From: Shimia thalassica
GTDB lineage: Bacteria > Pseudomonadota > Alphaproteobacteria > Rhodobacterales > Rhodobacteraceae
Length of the DNA: 64,000 nt
Direction of reading: 5' to 3'
Assembly (NCBI RefSeq): GCF_001458215.1
Contig: NZ_CYTW01000002.1
Location: 248,001-312,000 of the forward strand
Shown: piece after piece, positions 27,072 through 38,242 of the stretch
Numbering within the stretch: position 1 is the first letter of the stretch
Layout of the letters: each line of letters opens with the position of its first letter
The notes under the pieces: generated by a model
What the model saw: only the letters and a program-made list of their open reading frames with translations
What the model was told of the DNA's origin: nothing
Database searches by the model: none
Translations under genes and position numbers: made by a program

Positions 27072-28679
27072 ATGACCAAACTACAATCCAAGGCCCTGAC
27101 CACCTCTGACGAGTTTGCCGCCAACCGCGCGGCGCACCTCGAGGCGCTGGGCATCGTGGCAGAAGCGGCTGCAACAGCCACCCAGGGCGGCGGTGAACGG
27201 TCGCGGGATCGTCATGTCAGCCGTGGGAAGATGCTACCGCGCGAACGGGTGGCGAACCTGCTCGACCCCGGCTCGCCATTTCTTGAGGTCGGGGCAACCG
27301 CGGCGCATGACATGTATGACAACGCGGCCCCGTCTGCGGGCGTGATCGCGGGCATTGGTCGTGTGATGGGCCAAGAGGTCATGGTTGTCTGTAACGATGC
27401 CACCGTAAAGGGCGGCACCTATTTCCCGATGACCGTCAAGAAACACCTGCGGGCCCAAGAGATTGCCGAGCAATGCGAGCTGCCCTGCATCTATCTGGTC
27501 GACTCAGGGGGCGCAAACCTGCCACAACAGGACGAAGTGTTCCCGGATCGTGATCACTTCGGCCGCATTTTTTATAATCAGGCGAACATGTCTGCCAAAG
27601 GCATTCCCCAGATCGCCGTTGTGATGGGGTCCTGTACCGCTGGTGGCGCCTATGTGCCCGCCATGTCGGACGTGACCATCATCGTGAAAGAGCAGGGCAC
27701 GATTTTCCTTGCAGGTCCCCCACTGGTCAAAGCCGCAACCGGCGAGGTGGTGAGTGCCGAAGATCTCGGTGGTGGAGACGTGCACACGCGCCTTTCGGGG
27801 GTTGCCGACTATCTGGCCGAAGACGACGCCCATGCGCTGGCTTTGGCCCGCCGTGCAGTTGAGTCCCTGAATCGTGGCAAACCACAAACCGTTCAATGGC
27901 AGGCCTCCGAAGAACCCGCATATGATCCCGAGGAAATTCTCGGCGTGGTCCCTGCCGGTCTGCGCACACCTTATGACATCCGCGAGGTCATCGCCCGCAC
28001 TGTCGATGGCAGCCGCTTTGATGAATTCAAGCCGCGCTTTGGCGAAACCCTTGTGACCGGCTTTGCCCATGTCAAAGGCTGTCCGGTTGGCATCGTCGCC
28101 AATAACGGCGTGCTTTATTCGGAAAGTGCCGTAAAAGGCGCGCATTTCATCGAGCTGTGCGCCCAACGCGGCATCCCGCTGGTGTTCCTACAAAACATCA
28201 CCGGCTTTATGGTCGGCCGCAAATACGAGGCCGAAGGCATTGCCCGCCACGGCGCCAAGATGGTGACTGCTGTCGCCACCGCCAAAGTGCCAAAGATCAC
28301 CATGCTGGTCGGCGGCTCGTTTGGGGCTGGCAACTATGGCATGGCCGGTCGCGCCTACTCACCGCGTTTCCTGTGGAGCTGGCCCAACAGCCGCATCTCG
28401 GTGATGGGCGGCGAACAGGCGGCTGGCGTTCTGGCCACCGTCAAACGCGACGCTATCGAACGGCAGGGCGGCGAATGGTCCGCAGACGAGGAAGCCGCCT
28501 TCAAACAACCCACGCTGGATATGTTCGAACATCAGAGCCACCCGCTTTATGCCTCGGCCCGCCTTTGGGACGACGGCATTATCGATCCACGCAAGACACG
28601 TGACGTCTTGGCTCTCTCGCTTTCCGCTTCACTCTGCGCCCCGATCGAAGAAACCAAGTTCGGCGTCTTCCGGATGTAA
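27072..28679 (+). CDS. mccB: Methylcrotonyl-CoA carboxylase, carboxyltransferase (beta) subunit
   Basis: A 535-residue carboxyltransferase subunit that moves CO2 from biotin to 3-methylcrotonyl-CoA, giving 3-methylglutaconyl-CoA. Crotonase-type halves are visible: [29 protein letters not shown], then [15 protein letters not shown] and [17 protein letters not shown], and in the second half [18 protein letters not shown] and [15 protein letters not shown]. These blocks separate it from propionyl- or acetyl-CoA carboxylases. It lies 19 bases after the LprI-like gene and precedes the biotin subunit. High confidence. Confidence 0.94.
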   Translation: MTKLQSKALTTSDEFAANRAAHLEALGIVAEAAATATQGGGERSRDRHVSRGKMLPRERVANLLDPGSPFLEVGATAAHDMYDNAAPSAGVIAGIGRVMGQEVMVVCNDATVKGGTYFPMTVKKHLRAQEIAEQCELPCIYLVDSGGANLPQQDEVFPDRDHFGRIFYNQANMSAKGIPQIAVVMGSCTAGGAYVPAMSDVTIIVKEQGTIFLAGPPLVKAATGEVVSAEDLGGGDVHTRLSGVADYLAEDDAHALALARRAVESLNRGKPQTVQWQASEEPAYDPEEILGVVPAGLRTPYDIREVIARTVDGSRFDEFKPRFGETLVTGFAHVKGCPVGIVANNGVLYSESAVKGAHFIELCAQRGIPLVFLQNITGFMVGRKYEAEGIARHGAKMVTAVATAKVPKITMLVGGSFGAGNYGMAGRAYSPRFLWSWPNSRISVMGGEQAAGVLATVKRDAIERQGGEWSADEEAAFKQPTLDMFEHQSHPLYASARLWDDGIIDPRKTRDVLALSLSASLCAPIEETKFGVFRM

Positions 28680-28680
28680 A

Positions 28681-28731
28681 CTTCTTCTGGCCAAAATATC
28701 CCGGGGGTCCGGGGGCAGCGCCCCCGGCTCC
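28681..28731 (+). repeat. Intergenic hairpin repeat, copy B
   Basis: The mccB-mccA spacer starts CTTCTTCTGGCCAAAATATC, followed by a GGGGGT segment and a perfect GC hairpin (arms 28709-28716 and 28720-28727, loop AGC). The order and much of the sequence match the minus-strand copy at 5248-5299. Inside an operon it may act as an RNA stability or attenuation element rather than a full terminator. Confidence 0.6.
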
Positions 28732-28757
28732 GTCCTAACCAACAAGGACCACACCCG

Positions 28758-30710
28758 ATGTTCAATAAAATCCTGATTGCAAACCGTGGCGAAATTGCCT
28801 GCCGCGTCATGGAAACCGCCCGAAACATGGGCGTCAAAACCGTCGCCGTCTATTCGGATGCCGATGCCCTGTCCAAACATGTCGCCATGGCGGACGAAGC
28901 CGTGCATATCGGCGGCTCGGCACCTGCTGAAAGCTATCTCAAGGGCGACGTGATCATAGCCGCCGCCAAGGAAACCGGCGCACAGGCAATCCACCCCGGC
29001 TATGGCTTTTTGTCAGAGAACCCCGATTTCGTGGATGCGGTTGAAAAGGCCGGTCTGACGTTCATCGGCCCATCGGCGGACGCAATCCGCAAAATGGGCC
29101 TCAAGGACGCCGCCAAGGTTCTCATGGAAGAGGCCGGGGTTCCTGTGGTTCCCGGCTATCACGGTGCCAATCAGGACGCAGATTTCCTTGCCGCAGAAGC
29201 CGTGAAGATTGGCTATCCCGTCTTGATCAAGGCGGTTGCAGGCGGCGGCGGCAAAGGCATGCGCTTGGTTGAGGTTCCCAAAGATTTTGCAGACGCTCTG
29301 GCCAGCGCGCAGGGCGAGGCGACAACCGCGTTTGGCAATCCTGATGTGCTGATTGAAAAGTACATCCTGCAACCGCGCCATATCGAGGTTCAGGTCTTTG
29401 GTGATGGCACCCATGCGGTGCACTTGTTCGAGCGTGACTGTTCGCTGCAACGTCGCCACCAGAAGGTGATCGAAGAAGCCCCTGCACCAGGCATGACGGC
29501 CGATGTGCGCGAGGCGATGGGCATGGCCGGTGTGCGTGCCGCCGAAGCAATCGGCTATAAAGGGGCTGGCACGGTAGAATTCATCGTCGATGGTGCCAAC
29601 GGGCTGCGCACTGACGGGTTCTGGTTCATGGAGATGAACACAAGGCTGCAGGTCGAACATCCCGTAACCGAAGCCATCACCGGCGTTGATCTTGTTGGCT
29701 GGCAACTGCGGGTTGCCGCCGGAGAAAGCCTGCCTGCAAGTCAGGATGAACTGGCCATCTTTGGTCACAGCTTTGAAGTGCGGCTCTATGCAGAAGATGT
29801 GCCCAAAGGGTTCTTGCCTGCGACCGGCACCCTGTCTCATCTCTCTTTTCCGGACGGGGCACGGTCGGACAGCGGCGTTCGCGCCGGTGATACTATCAGC
29901 CCTTTCTATGACCCGATGATCGCCAAGATCATTACGCACGGACCAACCCGCGCGGTGGCTTTGTCGCGCATGCGCACGGCGCTTGCCGAAACACAGGTCG
30001 GCGGCACGGTGACCAACCTTGCGTTTCTTGGGGCGCTTTGTGATCATGACGGCTTTGCTGACGGACAGGTAGATACCGGCCTGATCGCCCGCGATCTTGA
30101 TACGCTGGTGCAAGAGGTCGCGCCAACCGCCGCTCAGATCGGATGGGCGGGAATGGCCGCACTTGGACTGCACGAGGCGACACAGACCGAAGAGGGCTTT
30201 AACCTGTGGGGGCCATTGGCACGCAGTGTGACGCTCACGCATGGCGAAGACGATCACGCCATCAAGGTGATGATGGATGGCGAAAGCAAGGCAGACATTC
30301 TTGTCGGGGACACATCCGTTCGGGCGACGCGCATCGGCGGTGGTTGGCATCTGGATGGCAAACGCGCGGCCCCTGTCTCGGTTAGTGAGGGTAAGGTAAG
30401 CCTGTTTGCCCGCTATGGGATGGAGTTTGACGTGATTGACCCGCTGGTGGTCGAAATCGATGCAGGCGCTGCTGGCAATGTCATTTCCGCGCCTATGCCC
30501 GGATTGGTGAAAGCAATCTTTGCCGAAGCCGGCCAAGAGGTCAAAGAGGGCGATCGGCTGGCTATTCTAGAAGCTATGAAAATGGAACACTCTTTGTTGG
30601 CAGCGCGTGACGGTGTTATTGCAGAGGTGCTCGCACATGCGGGGGATCAGGTGCAAGAAGGTGCCGCATTGATCCAATTGGTTGAAGAAGCAGAGGAGGC
30701 TGCAGCATGA
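28758..30710 (+). CDS. mccA: Methylcrotonyl-CoA carboxylase, biotin carboxylase/biotin carrier (alpha) subunit
   Basis: A 650-residue subunit. The N-terminal 450 residues are an ATP-grasp biotin carboxylase (KILIANRGEIACRVMETA; YGFLSENPDFVDAV; LIKAVAGGGGKGMRLV; EMNTRLQVEHPVTEAITG). A linker domain follows, and the C-terminal biotinyl domain carries the biotin-accepting Lys608 in EAMKMEHS. It carboxylates its own biotin using ATP and bicarbonate. AAGGA precedes the ATG. The stop overlaps the next gene's ATG by four bases. The birA product encoded at 51488 could load its biotin. Confidence 0.95.
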   Translation: MFNKILIANRGEIACRVMETARNMGVKTVAVYSDADALSKHVAMADEAVHIGGSAPAESYLKGDVIIAAAKETGAQAIHPGYGFLSENPDFVDAVEKAGLTFIGPSADAIRKMGLKDAAKVLMEEAGVPVVPGYHGANQDADFLAAEAVKIGYPVLIKAVAGGGGKGMRLVEVPKDFADALASAQGEATTAFGNPDVLIEKYILQPRHIEVQVFGDGTHAVHLFERDCSLQRRHQKVIEEAPAPGMTADVREAMGMAGVRAAEAIGYKGAGTVEFIVDGANGLRTDGFWFMEMNTRLQVEHPVTEAITGVDLVGWQLRVAAGESLPASQDELAIFGHSFEVRLYAEDVPKGFLPATGTLSHLSFPDGARSDSGVRAGDTISPFYDPMIAKIITHGPTRAVALSRMRTALAETQVGGTVTNLAFLGALCDHDGFADGQVDTGLIARDLDTLVQEVAPTAAQIGWAGMAALGLHEATQTEEGFNLWGPLARSVTLTHGEDDHAIKVMMDGESKADILVGDTSVRATRIGGGWHLDGKRAAPVSVSEGKVSLFARYGMEFDVIDPLVVEIDAGAAGNVISAPMPGLVKAIFAEAGQEVKEGDRLAILEAMKMEHSLLAARDGVIAEVLAHAGDQVQEGAALIQLVEEAEEAAA

Positions 30711-31366
30711 TCCGTCTACATCACATCCCTTTTTCCCGGTCCTTTCGTGTCCTTTGGCTGCTTGAAGAGCTGGGGTTGAAGGCCGAACTCGCGCATTATT
30801 CGATCACCGATGGATCGTTGCGGGCTTCCGAATTCAAGGCGATTTCGCCCGTGGGGCGCGTGCCTGCGTTGGAAATCGACGGCATCACGATCTATGAAAG
30901 TGCCGCCATTGTGGAATATCTGACCGAGACACGCCCGGAACATGGTCTGGGTCGTCTTGCCGGAGACCCAGAGCGGGTCCAGTTCCTTGAGTGGCTGGGA
31001 TATGCTGAAACACAGGCCTCTATTTTGGCATCTTTGAACATGCAGCATCTGTTTATGGGCGATCCGACACCTGCCTCACCTCTTGTTCTCAAACTTGAGG
31101 CTGCAAGGCTCACGGCTTCGTTAAAAGCACTTGAGAACAAGCTGTCAGATCAAGAGTGGCTATTGCCCTCAGGGTTCTCTGCTGCGGACACCATGATGGG
31201 GTTTAACCTGTTTTCTGCTCCTTACTATGTTCACCTCGAGCGGTTCCCGAATATCCTTGCCTATATCGAGCGCATCAAGGCGCGTCCCGCCTATCAGGAA
31301 GCGCGCAAACTGGATGGGAATCAAGAGTTCTACAAAAAGGATTTCTACGAGGTCCCCAATGGCTGA
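30707..31366 (+). CDS. Glutathione S-transferase family protein
   Basis: A 219-residue GST: the thioredoxin-like half starts MIRLHHIPFSRSFRVLWLLEELGL and contains PVGRVPALEIDGITIYESAAIVEYL, the glutathione gamma-glutamyl site; a helical half follows (SAADTMMGFNLFSAP). It sits inside the leucine cluster, ATGA-overlapped with mccA and eight-base overlapped with the HMG-CoA lyase gene, so it is translationally coupled on both sides. The tight context suggests a job linked to leucine catabolism, such as clearing reactive enoyl-CoA or methacrylyl-like products; that is inference. It is not closely similar to the GST at 4582. Confidence 0.88.
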   Translation: MIRLHHIPFSRSFRVLWLLEELGLKAELAHYSITDGSLRASEFKAISPVGRVPALEIDGITIYESAAIVEYLTETRPEHGLGRLAGDPERVQFLEWLGYAETQASILASLNMQHLFMGDPTPASPLVLKLEAARLTASLKALENKLSDQEWLLPSGFSAADTMMGFNLFSAPYYVHLERFPNILAYIERIKARPAYQEARKLDGNQEFYKKDFYEVPNG

Positions 31367-32216
31367 CTACGTCGAAATTTTTGAAATGGGGCCGCGCGAC
31401 GGTCTACAAAACGAAAAGCGTCTGATCCCAACCTCCGAGAAGATCGCCCTTGTGGACTGTCTGAGCCGCGCAGGATTCAAACGGATCGAAGTCGCCAGTT
31501 TTGTGAGCCCCAAATGGGTGCCACAGATGGCAGACTCGGGCGAAGTTCTTGCGGGCATTACACGCGCATCCGGTGTTTCTTATGCGGCGCTTACGCCCAA
31601 CATGCGGGGCTTTGAGGGCGCGGTGGCTGCGCATGCTGATGAAATTGCGATATTCGGATCGGCCTCCGAAGGCTTTTCCAAGGCCAACATCAATGCCACC
31701 ATTGCAGAGTCGCTTGAACGCTTCGCGCCGGTGGCCGCCGCTGCGAAGGCCGCGGATATCCCCGTCAGAGGTTATGTGTCTTGTGTCACGGACTGTCCCT
31801 ATGACGGCGCAACGCCACCTGCAGAGGTGGCAAAGGTCGCAAAGGCCTTGCTGGACATGGGCTGCTACGAGATTTCCTTGGGCGATACCATCGGGCAGGG
31901 CACGCCCGAGACGATCTCGGCGATGCTTGATGCGGTTTTGCAGGTTGTCCCCGCAAACATGCTTGCCGGTCATTATCATGACACGGCGGCGCGCGCGCTT
32001 GTGAACATCGAAGCGTCTCTGGAGAAAGGCCTGCGGGTGTTTGATGCCGCAGTAGGCGGGCTGGGTGGATGCCCCTATGCACCGGGCGCTGCAGGCAACG
32101 TCGCGACGGAATCTGTCAACGATCTGCTTGTCGGGCTGGGATACGAAACCGGACTGGACGCCGGCGTTCTGGCAGAAGCCGCCGAAATGGCGCAGGCGAT
32201 GCGGCAGCACGACTAA
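31359..32216 (+). CDS. mvaB: Hydroxymethylglutaryl-CoA lyase
   Basis: A 285-residue TIM-barrel enzyme that splits HMG-CoA to acetyl-CoA and acetoacetate, the last step of leucine breakdown. The N-terminal block MGPRDGLQNEKRLIPT holds the metal-binding Asp and catalytic Arg, and GGLGGCPYAPGAAGNVATE holds the active-site Cys238. GAGG lies shortly before ATG 31359, which overlaps the GST stop; an upstream frame to 31227 merely reads through that gene. Both catalytic signatures are intact. Also called liuE. Confidence 0.94.
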   Translation: MADYVEIFEMGPRDGLQNEKRLIPTSEKIALVDCLSRAGFKRIEVASFVSPKWVPQMADSGEVLAGITRASGVSYAALTPNMRGFEGAVAAHADEIAIFGSASEGFSKANINATIAESLERFAPVAAAAKAADIPVRGYVSCVTDCPYDGATPPAEVAKVAKALLDMGCYEISLGDTIGQGTPETISAMLDAVLQVVPANMLAGHYHDTAARALVNIEASLEKGLRVFDAAVGGLGGCPYAPGAAGNVATESVNDLLVGLGYETGLDAGVLAEAAEMAQAMRQHD

Positions 32217-32283
32217 ACGATCTATCACTGGAATGCAGATGCGGTGTTTTGGCGAACACCTTTGCATCACGAGAGGAAAACCG

Positions 32284-33066
32284 ATGTTTGAAACCATTAC
32301 CATCGATGTGGATGCCCGTGGGGTCGCGACGCTCACGCTAAACCGTCCCGAAAAACACAATGCCATGTCCGGTCAGATGTTGGTGGATCTGAAAGCCGCC
32401 GCCGAACAGCTGGGCGCGGATGAGACCGTTCGGGTGGTCATCCTGACAGGTGCCGGCAAATCCTTCTGCGCGGGCGGCGATCTGGGCTGGATGCAGCAAC
32501 AGCGTGAAATGGCACCGGATGTGCGTGGCAAAGAGGCCCGCAAGCTGGCCGAGATGCTACAGGCCCTGAATACCCTGCCAAAGCCGCTGATCGGTCGGGT
32601 GCAGGGGAATGCCTTTGGCGGCGGTGTCGGCATGGCCAGCGTCTGTGATGTGACGATTGGTGCAGACACCGTTACAATGGGCCTGACCGAGACACGCCTT
32701 GGTCTGATCCCTGCAACGATTGGCCCCTATGTCGTTTCGCGCATGGGCGAGGCGATGGCGCGCCGTGTCTTTATGTCGGCGCGTCTGTTCAAAGCTGACG
32801 AAGCGGTCACTCTTGGTCTGTTGGCCAAAGCCGTACCAGCGGCCGATCTGGATGCTGCGGTCGAGGCCGAAGTTGTGCCCTATCTGAATTGCGCACCGGG
32901 TGCGGTGGCCTCGGCCAAGGCTCTGACGCGGACCTTGGGGATGCCGATTGATGATGCGGTGATCGACCACACTATTGATGCCTTGGTCAGCCGTTGGGAA
33001 GGCGAGGAAGCCGAAGAAGGCATCTCGGCATTTTTTGAAAAACGCAAAGCCAGCTGGATGGTCTGA
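32284..33066 (+). CDS. Enoyl-CoA hydratase family, probable methylglutaconyl-CoA hydratase
   Basis: A 260-residue crotonase. The oxyanion-hole segment is SFCAGGDLGWMQQQ and the second glycine-rich segment is RVQGNAFGGGVGMASVCDVTIG, followed by TETRLGLIPATIGPYVVSRMG. In the leucine pathway the missing step between the carboxylase and the lyase is hydration of 3-methylglutaconyl-CoA, so this assignment (liuC) follows from position. GAGAGGA lies before ATG 32284; an in-frame start at 32065 would run through the lyase gene. It is last in the cluster, and a hairpin follows 23 bases after the stop. Confidence 0.88.
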   Translation: MFETITIDVDARGVATLTLNRPEKHNAMSGQMLVDLKAAAEQLGADETVRVVILTGAGKSFCAGGDLGWMQQQREMAPDVRGKEARKLAEMLQALNTLPKPLIGRVQGNAFGGGVGMASVCDVTIGADTVTMGLTETRLGLIPATIGPYVVSRMGEAMARRVFMSARLFKADEAVTLGLLAKAVPAADLDAAVEAEVVPYLNCAPGAVASAKALTRTLGMPIDDAVIDHTIDALVSRWEGEEAEEGISAFFEKRKASWMV

Positions 33067-33089
33067 GATCATTCCAAAGCAGGCAATCT

Positions 33090-33112
33090 TGCGCAGGTAA
33101 TGATCCTGCGCA
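33090..33112 (+). terminator. Hairpin after the leucine cluster
   Basis: TGCGCAGG and CCTGCGCA form a perfect eight-base stem around a seven-base loop, 23 bases after the hydratase stop. There is no T run, so it may need Rho or act as an mRNA 3'-end stabiliser. Confidence 0.5.
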
Positions 33113-33575
33113 GGATAATGTCCACCCATGACAATATAATGACAGCGGGCCAATCTGACGGCGCAGGTCGCGGGTTTTTTGGCCCGCTTGGGTCAGGTTG
33201 ACCCGAAATCTGCCGGGGTCGGGCGCAGATCGGTTCGTGAGGTGCCGATAATTTGTGCAACCGGCAAAGCAATAATATTTCGCGTGTTCGTTACCAGAGC
33301 CCTAGTTCACCGATTTTCTAAACGGGTACTTCGGCCTTGAAATGTCTGTTTCAAGGCACGGCTTTCGGGGCGAAATGGGGGTGATTGCAGACTTCCCGAC
33401 GGAATCGCTTGTTCCAAAAAACGGCTCATCTGGGGAATTTGTCATCACTCTTCAAGCTTTGGGCGAAAATAAAGTTGCTGACTTATTGCCGCAGACCCGA
33501 TGCCAAAACGCCCATACCCCTGTGTGCAAAGGGAAAAGTGAAGAAATTCACAAAGGTGAATGTGGTGTGGCTTAG

Positions 33576-33604
33576 TTGACCCTAGAGTGGGGCAAAGGTA
33601 CATA
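33576..33604 (+). promoter_or_regulatory. Candidate sigma-70 promoter of the nuo operon
   Basis: TTGACC (33576-33581), a 17-base spacer, then TACATA (33599-33604), about 60 bases before the nuoA start. It is the best -35/-10 pair in the gap upstream of nuoA; no start site has been measured. Confidence 0.5.
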
Positions 33605-33664
33605 AAGCGAGTATATCCAGCTATTTGACTGCCCGGTTTGGCCGCGCATGAAAGGAGCCACAAC

Positions 33665-35155
<1,491 letters not shown>

Positions 35156-35159
<4 letters not shown>

Positions 35160-36382
35160 TGGACGGCTCCAAGTTTGACGACGGAAGCATGGACGCCCAA
35201 AGCGGCGAACAGAAGATCCGTAACTTTAACATCAACTTTGGTCCCCAGCACCCTGCGGCGCACGGCGTGTTGCGCTTGGTTCTGGAACTGGACGGCGAAA
35301 TCGTAGAACGCTGTGATCCGCACATCGGTCTGCTGCACCGTGGCACTGAAAAGCTGATGGAAAGCCGGACCTACCTGCAAAACCTGCCATACTTTGACCG
35401 GTTGGATTATGTGGCGCCGATGAACCAGGAACATTCCTGGTGTCTGGCGATCGAGAAACTGACGGGCACCGAGGTGCCGTATCGCGGACAGTTGATCCGC
35501 GTGCTGTTTTCGGAAATCGGGCGTGTTCTCAGCCACCTGCTGAACGTGACAACGCAGGCCATGGACGTTGGTGCTTTGACACCTCCGCTTTGGGGTTTTG
35601 AAGAACGTGAAAAGCTGATGGTGTTTTACGAACGTGCCTGTGGCGCGCGTATGCACGCGGCTTATTTCCGTCCCGGTGGTGTGCATCAGGATATTCCGGA
35701 TCAGCTTATTGATGATATCGAAGAGTGGGCGATCGAGTTCCCGGCATTGCTGGATGATATTGATGGCCTGTTGACCGAAAACCGGATTTTCAAACAGCGT
35801 AACGTCGATATCGGTATCGTGGATGCCGAAACTGTACACGCCTGGGGCTTTACCGGTGTTATGGCGCGTTCGGCAGGGCTTGCGTGGGATCTGCGTCGTG
35901 CGCAGCCTTACGAATGCTATGACGAATTCGAATTTCAGGTGCCGGTTGGTAAAAACGGCGACTGTTATGACCGTTACCTGATGCGCATGGAAGAAATGCG
36001 CCAGTCAACCAGCATCATCCGCCAGTCTATCGTCAAACTGCGCGAAGCAACCGGTGATGTTTTGGCCCGTGGCAAAATCACACCGCCCAAGCGCGGCGAG
36101 ATGAAAACCTCGATGGAAAGCCTGATTCACCACTTCAAGCTTTATACCGAAGGGTTCCACGTGCCCGCTGGCGAAGTGTATGCCGCTGTCGAAGCCCCGA
36201 AGGGCGAGTTTGGCGTTTACCTTGTGGCTGACGGGTCCAACAAACCCTACCGCGCCAAAATCAGCTGCGCAGGATACCGACATCTTCAGGCCATGGATCA
36301 CATGGCGACCGGTCACCAGCTGGCTGATGTGGCTGCCATCATCGGCACCATGGACATCGTATTCGGGGATATCGACAGGTAA
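35156..36382 (+). CDS. nuoD: NADH-quinone oxidoreductase subunit D
   Basis: A 408-residue 49-kDa subunit homologue forming the ubiquinone-binding cavity with NuoB. Typical blocks are [22 protein letters not shown] with the quinone-contact His, [29 protein letters not shown] with the conserved Tyr/Asp area, and the end [10 protein letters not shown]. It evolved from the large subunit of NiFe hydrogenases but lacks the metal cysteines, as it should. The next gene, a non-nuo membrane protein, begins on the last base of its stop. Confidence 0.97.
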
Positions 36383-36750
36383 TGACGCTGCAAACGCTCA
36401 CTGTTCTACTTTGCTTTGGAGGCGCTGTTGTGACTGGCTTTTTGGCCATTTCATTCTGGCGCAACCCCGAAGCCGGTATGGCGGCAGCGACCCATCGTCC
36501 TGAAAAATTGCCCTTGGTCATGATCGACCGCTACATCGCGTTTACGTTTTTGGCCGTAGCAGCCGCGCTTTACGGGGATCCGCTTGTGATTACCGTGTTG
36601 TTCGTTGCGTTCGCCTTTATGGGATTGGCTGACGGTGTGATCTATGCCCGCGCCGGTCATCCCCACATCAAACATACAGCCGCAGGGCTTGCCTCACTAT
36701 GTGTTGCAGGCGTTGCATTGCTGACTGAATCTTTAAACGGAGCCGCCTGA
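36382..36750 (+). CDS. Small membrane protein inside the nuo operon
   Basis: A 122-residue hydrophobic protein with about four membrane segments: [20 protein letters not shown], the region around [33 protein letters not shown], and [13 protein letters not shown]. There are no cofactor or catalytic motifs. Its ATG overlaps the nuoD stop by one base and it ends two bases before nuoE, so it is certainly co-translated with complex I. It may be an assembly factor or an accessory subunit, but nothing in the sequence proves it. I do not recognise a named family. Confidence 0.8.
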   Translation: MTLQTLTVLLCFGGAVVTGFLAISFWRNPEAGMAAATHRPEKLPLVMIDRYIAFTFLAVAAALYGDPLVITVLFVAFAFMGLADGVIYARAGHPHIKHTAAGLASLCVAGVALLTESLNGAA

Positions 36751-36751
36751 T

Positions 36752-38002
36752 ATGCTGCGTCGTCTTCATCCAGAACAGCCGGAAAGCTTTGCTTTCACCC
36801 CCGCCAACGAGGCTTGGGCGGCTGCGCAAATCACCAAATACCCCGAGGGCCGTCAGGCTTCGGCGGTTATCCCGCTGTTGTGGCGCGCCCAAGAGCAGGA
36901 AGGCTGGCTCAGCAAGCCCGCGCTTGAAGCGGTCGCCGACATGCTGGACATGGCCTATATTCGCGTGCTGGAAGTGGCGTCGTTTTATTTCATGTTCCAG
37001 ATGCAGCCGGTTGGATCCGTCGCCCATATCCAGATTTGCGGCACTCTCAGCTGTATGATTTGTGGCGCAGAAGATCTGATTGCAGTCTGCAAGGAAAAGA
37101 TCGCAGACAAACCTCACGCTTTGTCTGCGGATGGCAAATTCTCTTGGGAAGAAGTCGAATGCCTTGGGGCCTGCACAAATGCGCCAATGGCCCAGATCGG
37201 CAAAGACTATTACGAAGACATGACCGCCGAAGGGTTATCGCGTTTGCTGGATGATCTGGCTGCGGGCACAGTGCCTGCGCCGGGTCCCATGAACGGCCGC
37301 TTCGCGTCAGAGCCGAAATCAGGTCTGACAACTCTGACCGGGTTCGACAGCGGGCACACAAAGTATAACGCCTCGGCCCAGCTTGCGACCGATATCGGCG
37401 ACACGATCAAACGCATCGATGGCACGGAAGTGCCTCTTGTGACCCCGTGGGTGGGTGAAAACGGCGCTGTCGTTGGCCGCGTTGCCGCGGATCCGACACC
37501 CAAGGCACCTGCCGCTGCTAAGCCGGCTGCGAAACAGGCGGAAGAGGCAAAGAAAGCTGAAAAGCCTGCCGAAGCGCCCAAGCCCGCACCAAAAGCCGAA
37601 GAGCCTAAACCCGCGAAAGCCGACGCGCCCAAAGTGGTGCCTTCAAAAGCGCTTCCCGGTCAGGCCGAACTGGCCGAGAAAAAGGGCGATTGGAAGTATC
37701 AGGCGGACAAACCTGCGCCCGCACCCGCCAAAGCCGCATCCAAGCCGGCACCGGTTGCCGAAACCTCAGGTCCTGATGACCTGAAGTTGCTCAAAGGTGT
37801 GGGGCCGAAGCTTGAAGAGAAATTGCATGCCAACGGTGTGATGACGTTTGCTCAGATCGCGGCATGGGGCCCTGAAGACGTGGCCGACATGGATGACAAG
37901 CTGTCCTTCAAAGGACGGATTGATCGCGACGGTTGGGTCGAGCAGGCCAAGATTCTGGCAGCAGGCGGAGAGACAGAATTCTCCAAACGCAGCGCCAAAT
38001 AA
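36752..38002 (+). CDS. nuoE: NADH-quinone oxidoreductase subunit E with C-terminal helix-hairpin-helix extension
   Basis: A 416-residue NuoE, about twice the usual length. Residues 1-190 are the thioredoxin-like 24-kDa domain whose 2Fe-2S cluster N1a is bound by Cys96, Cys101, Cys137 and Cys141 (CGTLSC; CLGAC). From about residue 247 an Ala/Pro/Lys/Glu-rich linker of about 95 residues follows, and residues 342-405 look like a helix-hairpin-helix domain ([20 protein letters not shown]) of the kind found in L21/HhH-type proteins. The core role in the NADH module is clear; the extension's role is not. Long NuoE proteins are, as far as I recall, seen in other Rhodobacterales. Confidence 0.93.
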   Translation: MLRRLHPEQPESFAFTPANEAWAAAQITKYPEGRQASAVIPLLWRAQEQEGWLSKPALEAVADMLDMAYIRVLEVASFYFMFQMQPVGSVAHIQICGTLSCMICGAEDLIAVCKEKIADKPHALSADGKFSWEEVECLGACTNAPMAQIGKDYYEDMTAEGLSRLLDDLAAGTVPAPGPMNGRFASEPKSGLTTLTGFDSGHTKYNASAQLATDIGDTIKRIDGTEVPLVTPWVGENGAVVGRVAADPTPKAPAAAKPAAKQAEEAKKAEKPAEAPKPAPKAEEPKPAKADAPKVVPSKALPGQAELAEKKGDWKYQADKPAPAPAKAASKPAPVAETSGPDDLKLLKGVGPKLEEKLHANGVMTFAQIAAWGPEDVADMDDKLSFKGRIDRDGWVEQAKILAAGGETEFSKRSAK

Positions 38003-38013
38003 ACGAGAAGAAC

Positions 38014-38238
38014 ATGCAGGACCAAAAGGAACAACAGCTTGAGAAAAAGGGACGGGTGGTCGCGATTGTGATTGCTGGTGCCATGCTGTTGTGGATGGCG
38101 GTCCAATGGATCGGACAGGCGGCAGGTTTGCCGGGGCGCTTCGCCATTTTGTTCGATTTCGCCGCAATTGCCGCGCTGATTTGGGCGCTGGTCAATGTCT
38201 ATCAGATCTGGCGCGCGCGCCGGGAAATGCAGGGGTAA
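38014..38238 (+). CDS. DUF5337-like small membrane protein
   Basis: A 74-residue protein: a charged N-terminus ([14 protein letters not shown]), then two membrane helices ([20 protein letters not shown] and [21 protein letters not shown]) and a basic tail. It resembles the DUF5337 proteins found in Rhodobacterales nuo operons. GAGAAGAAC precedes ATG 38014, 11 bases after nuoE, and nuoF starts four bases after its stop. An accessory role in complex I is suggested only by this position. Confidence 0.78.
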   Translation: MQDQKEQQLEKKGRVVAIVIAGAMLLWMAVQWIGQAAGLPGRFAILFDFAAIAALIWALVNVYQIWRARREMQG

Positions 38239-38242
38239 GTTG

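Larger units (their letters stand above)
33067..33664. other. Gene-free stretch between the leucine cluster and nuoA
   Basis: About 600 bases with no convincing gene. The left part has three inverted repeats: 33090-33112, 33144-33153 with 33179-33188, and GGGTCA-GGT-TGACCC at 33190-33204. The right part carries a good promoter-like pair before nuoA. Frames at 33069-33272 and 33342-33575 lack ribosome-binding sites. Confidence 0.55.

Noticed and set aside
29013-30536. Long minus-strand frame antisense to mccA
   Set aside because: mccA has all domain motifs; the antisense frame reflects GC-rich codon bias.
33342-33575. Plus-strand frame of 77 codons upstream of nuoA
   Set aside because: No ribosome-binding site, and it overlaps the candidate promoter region.
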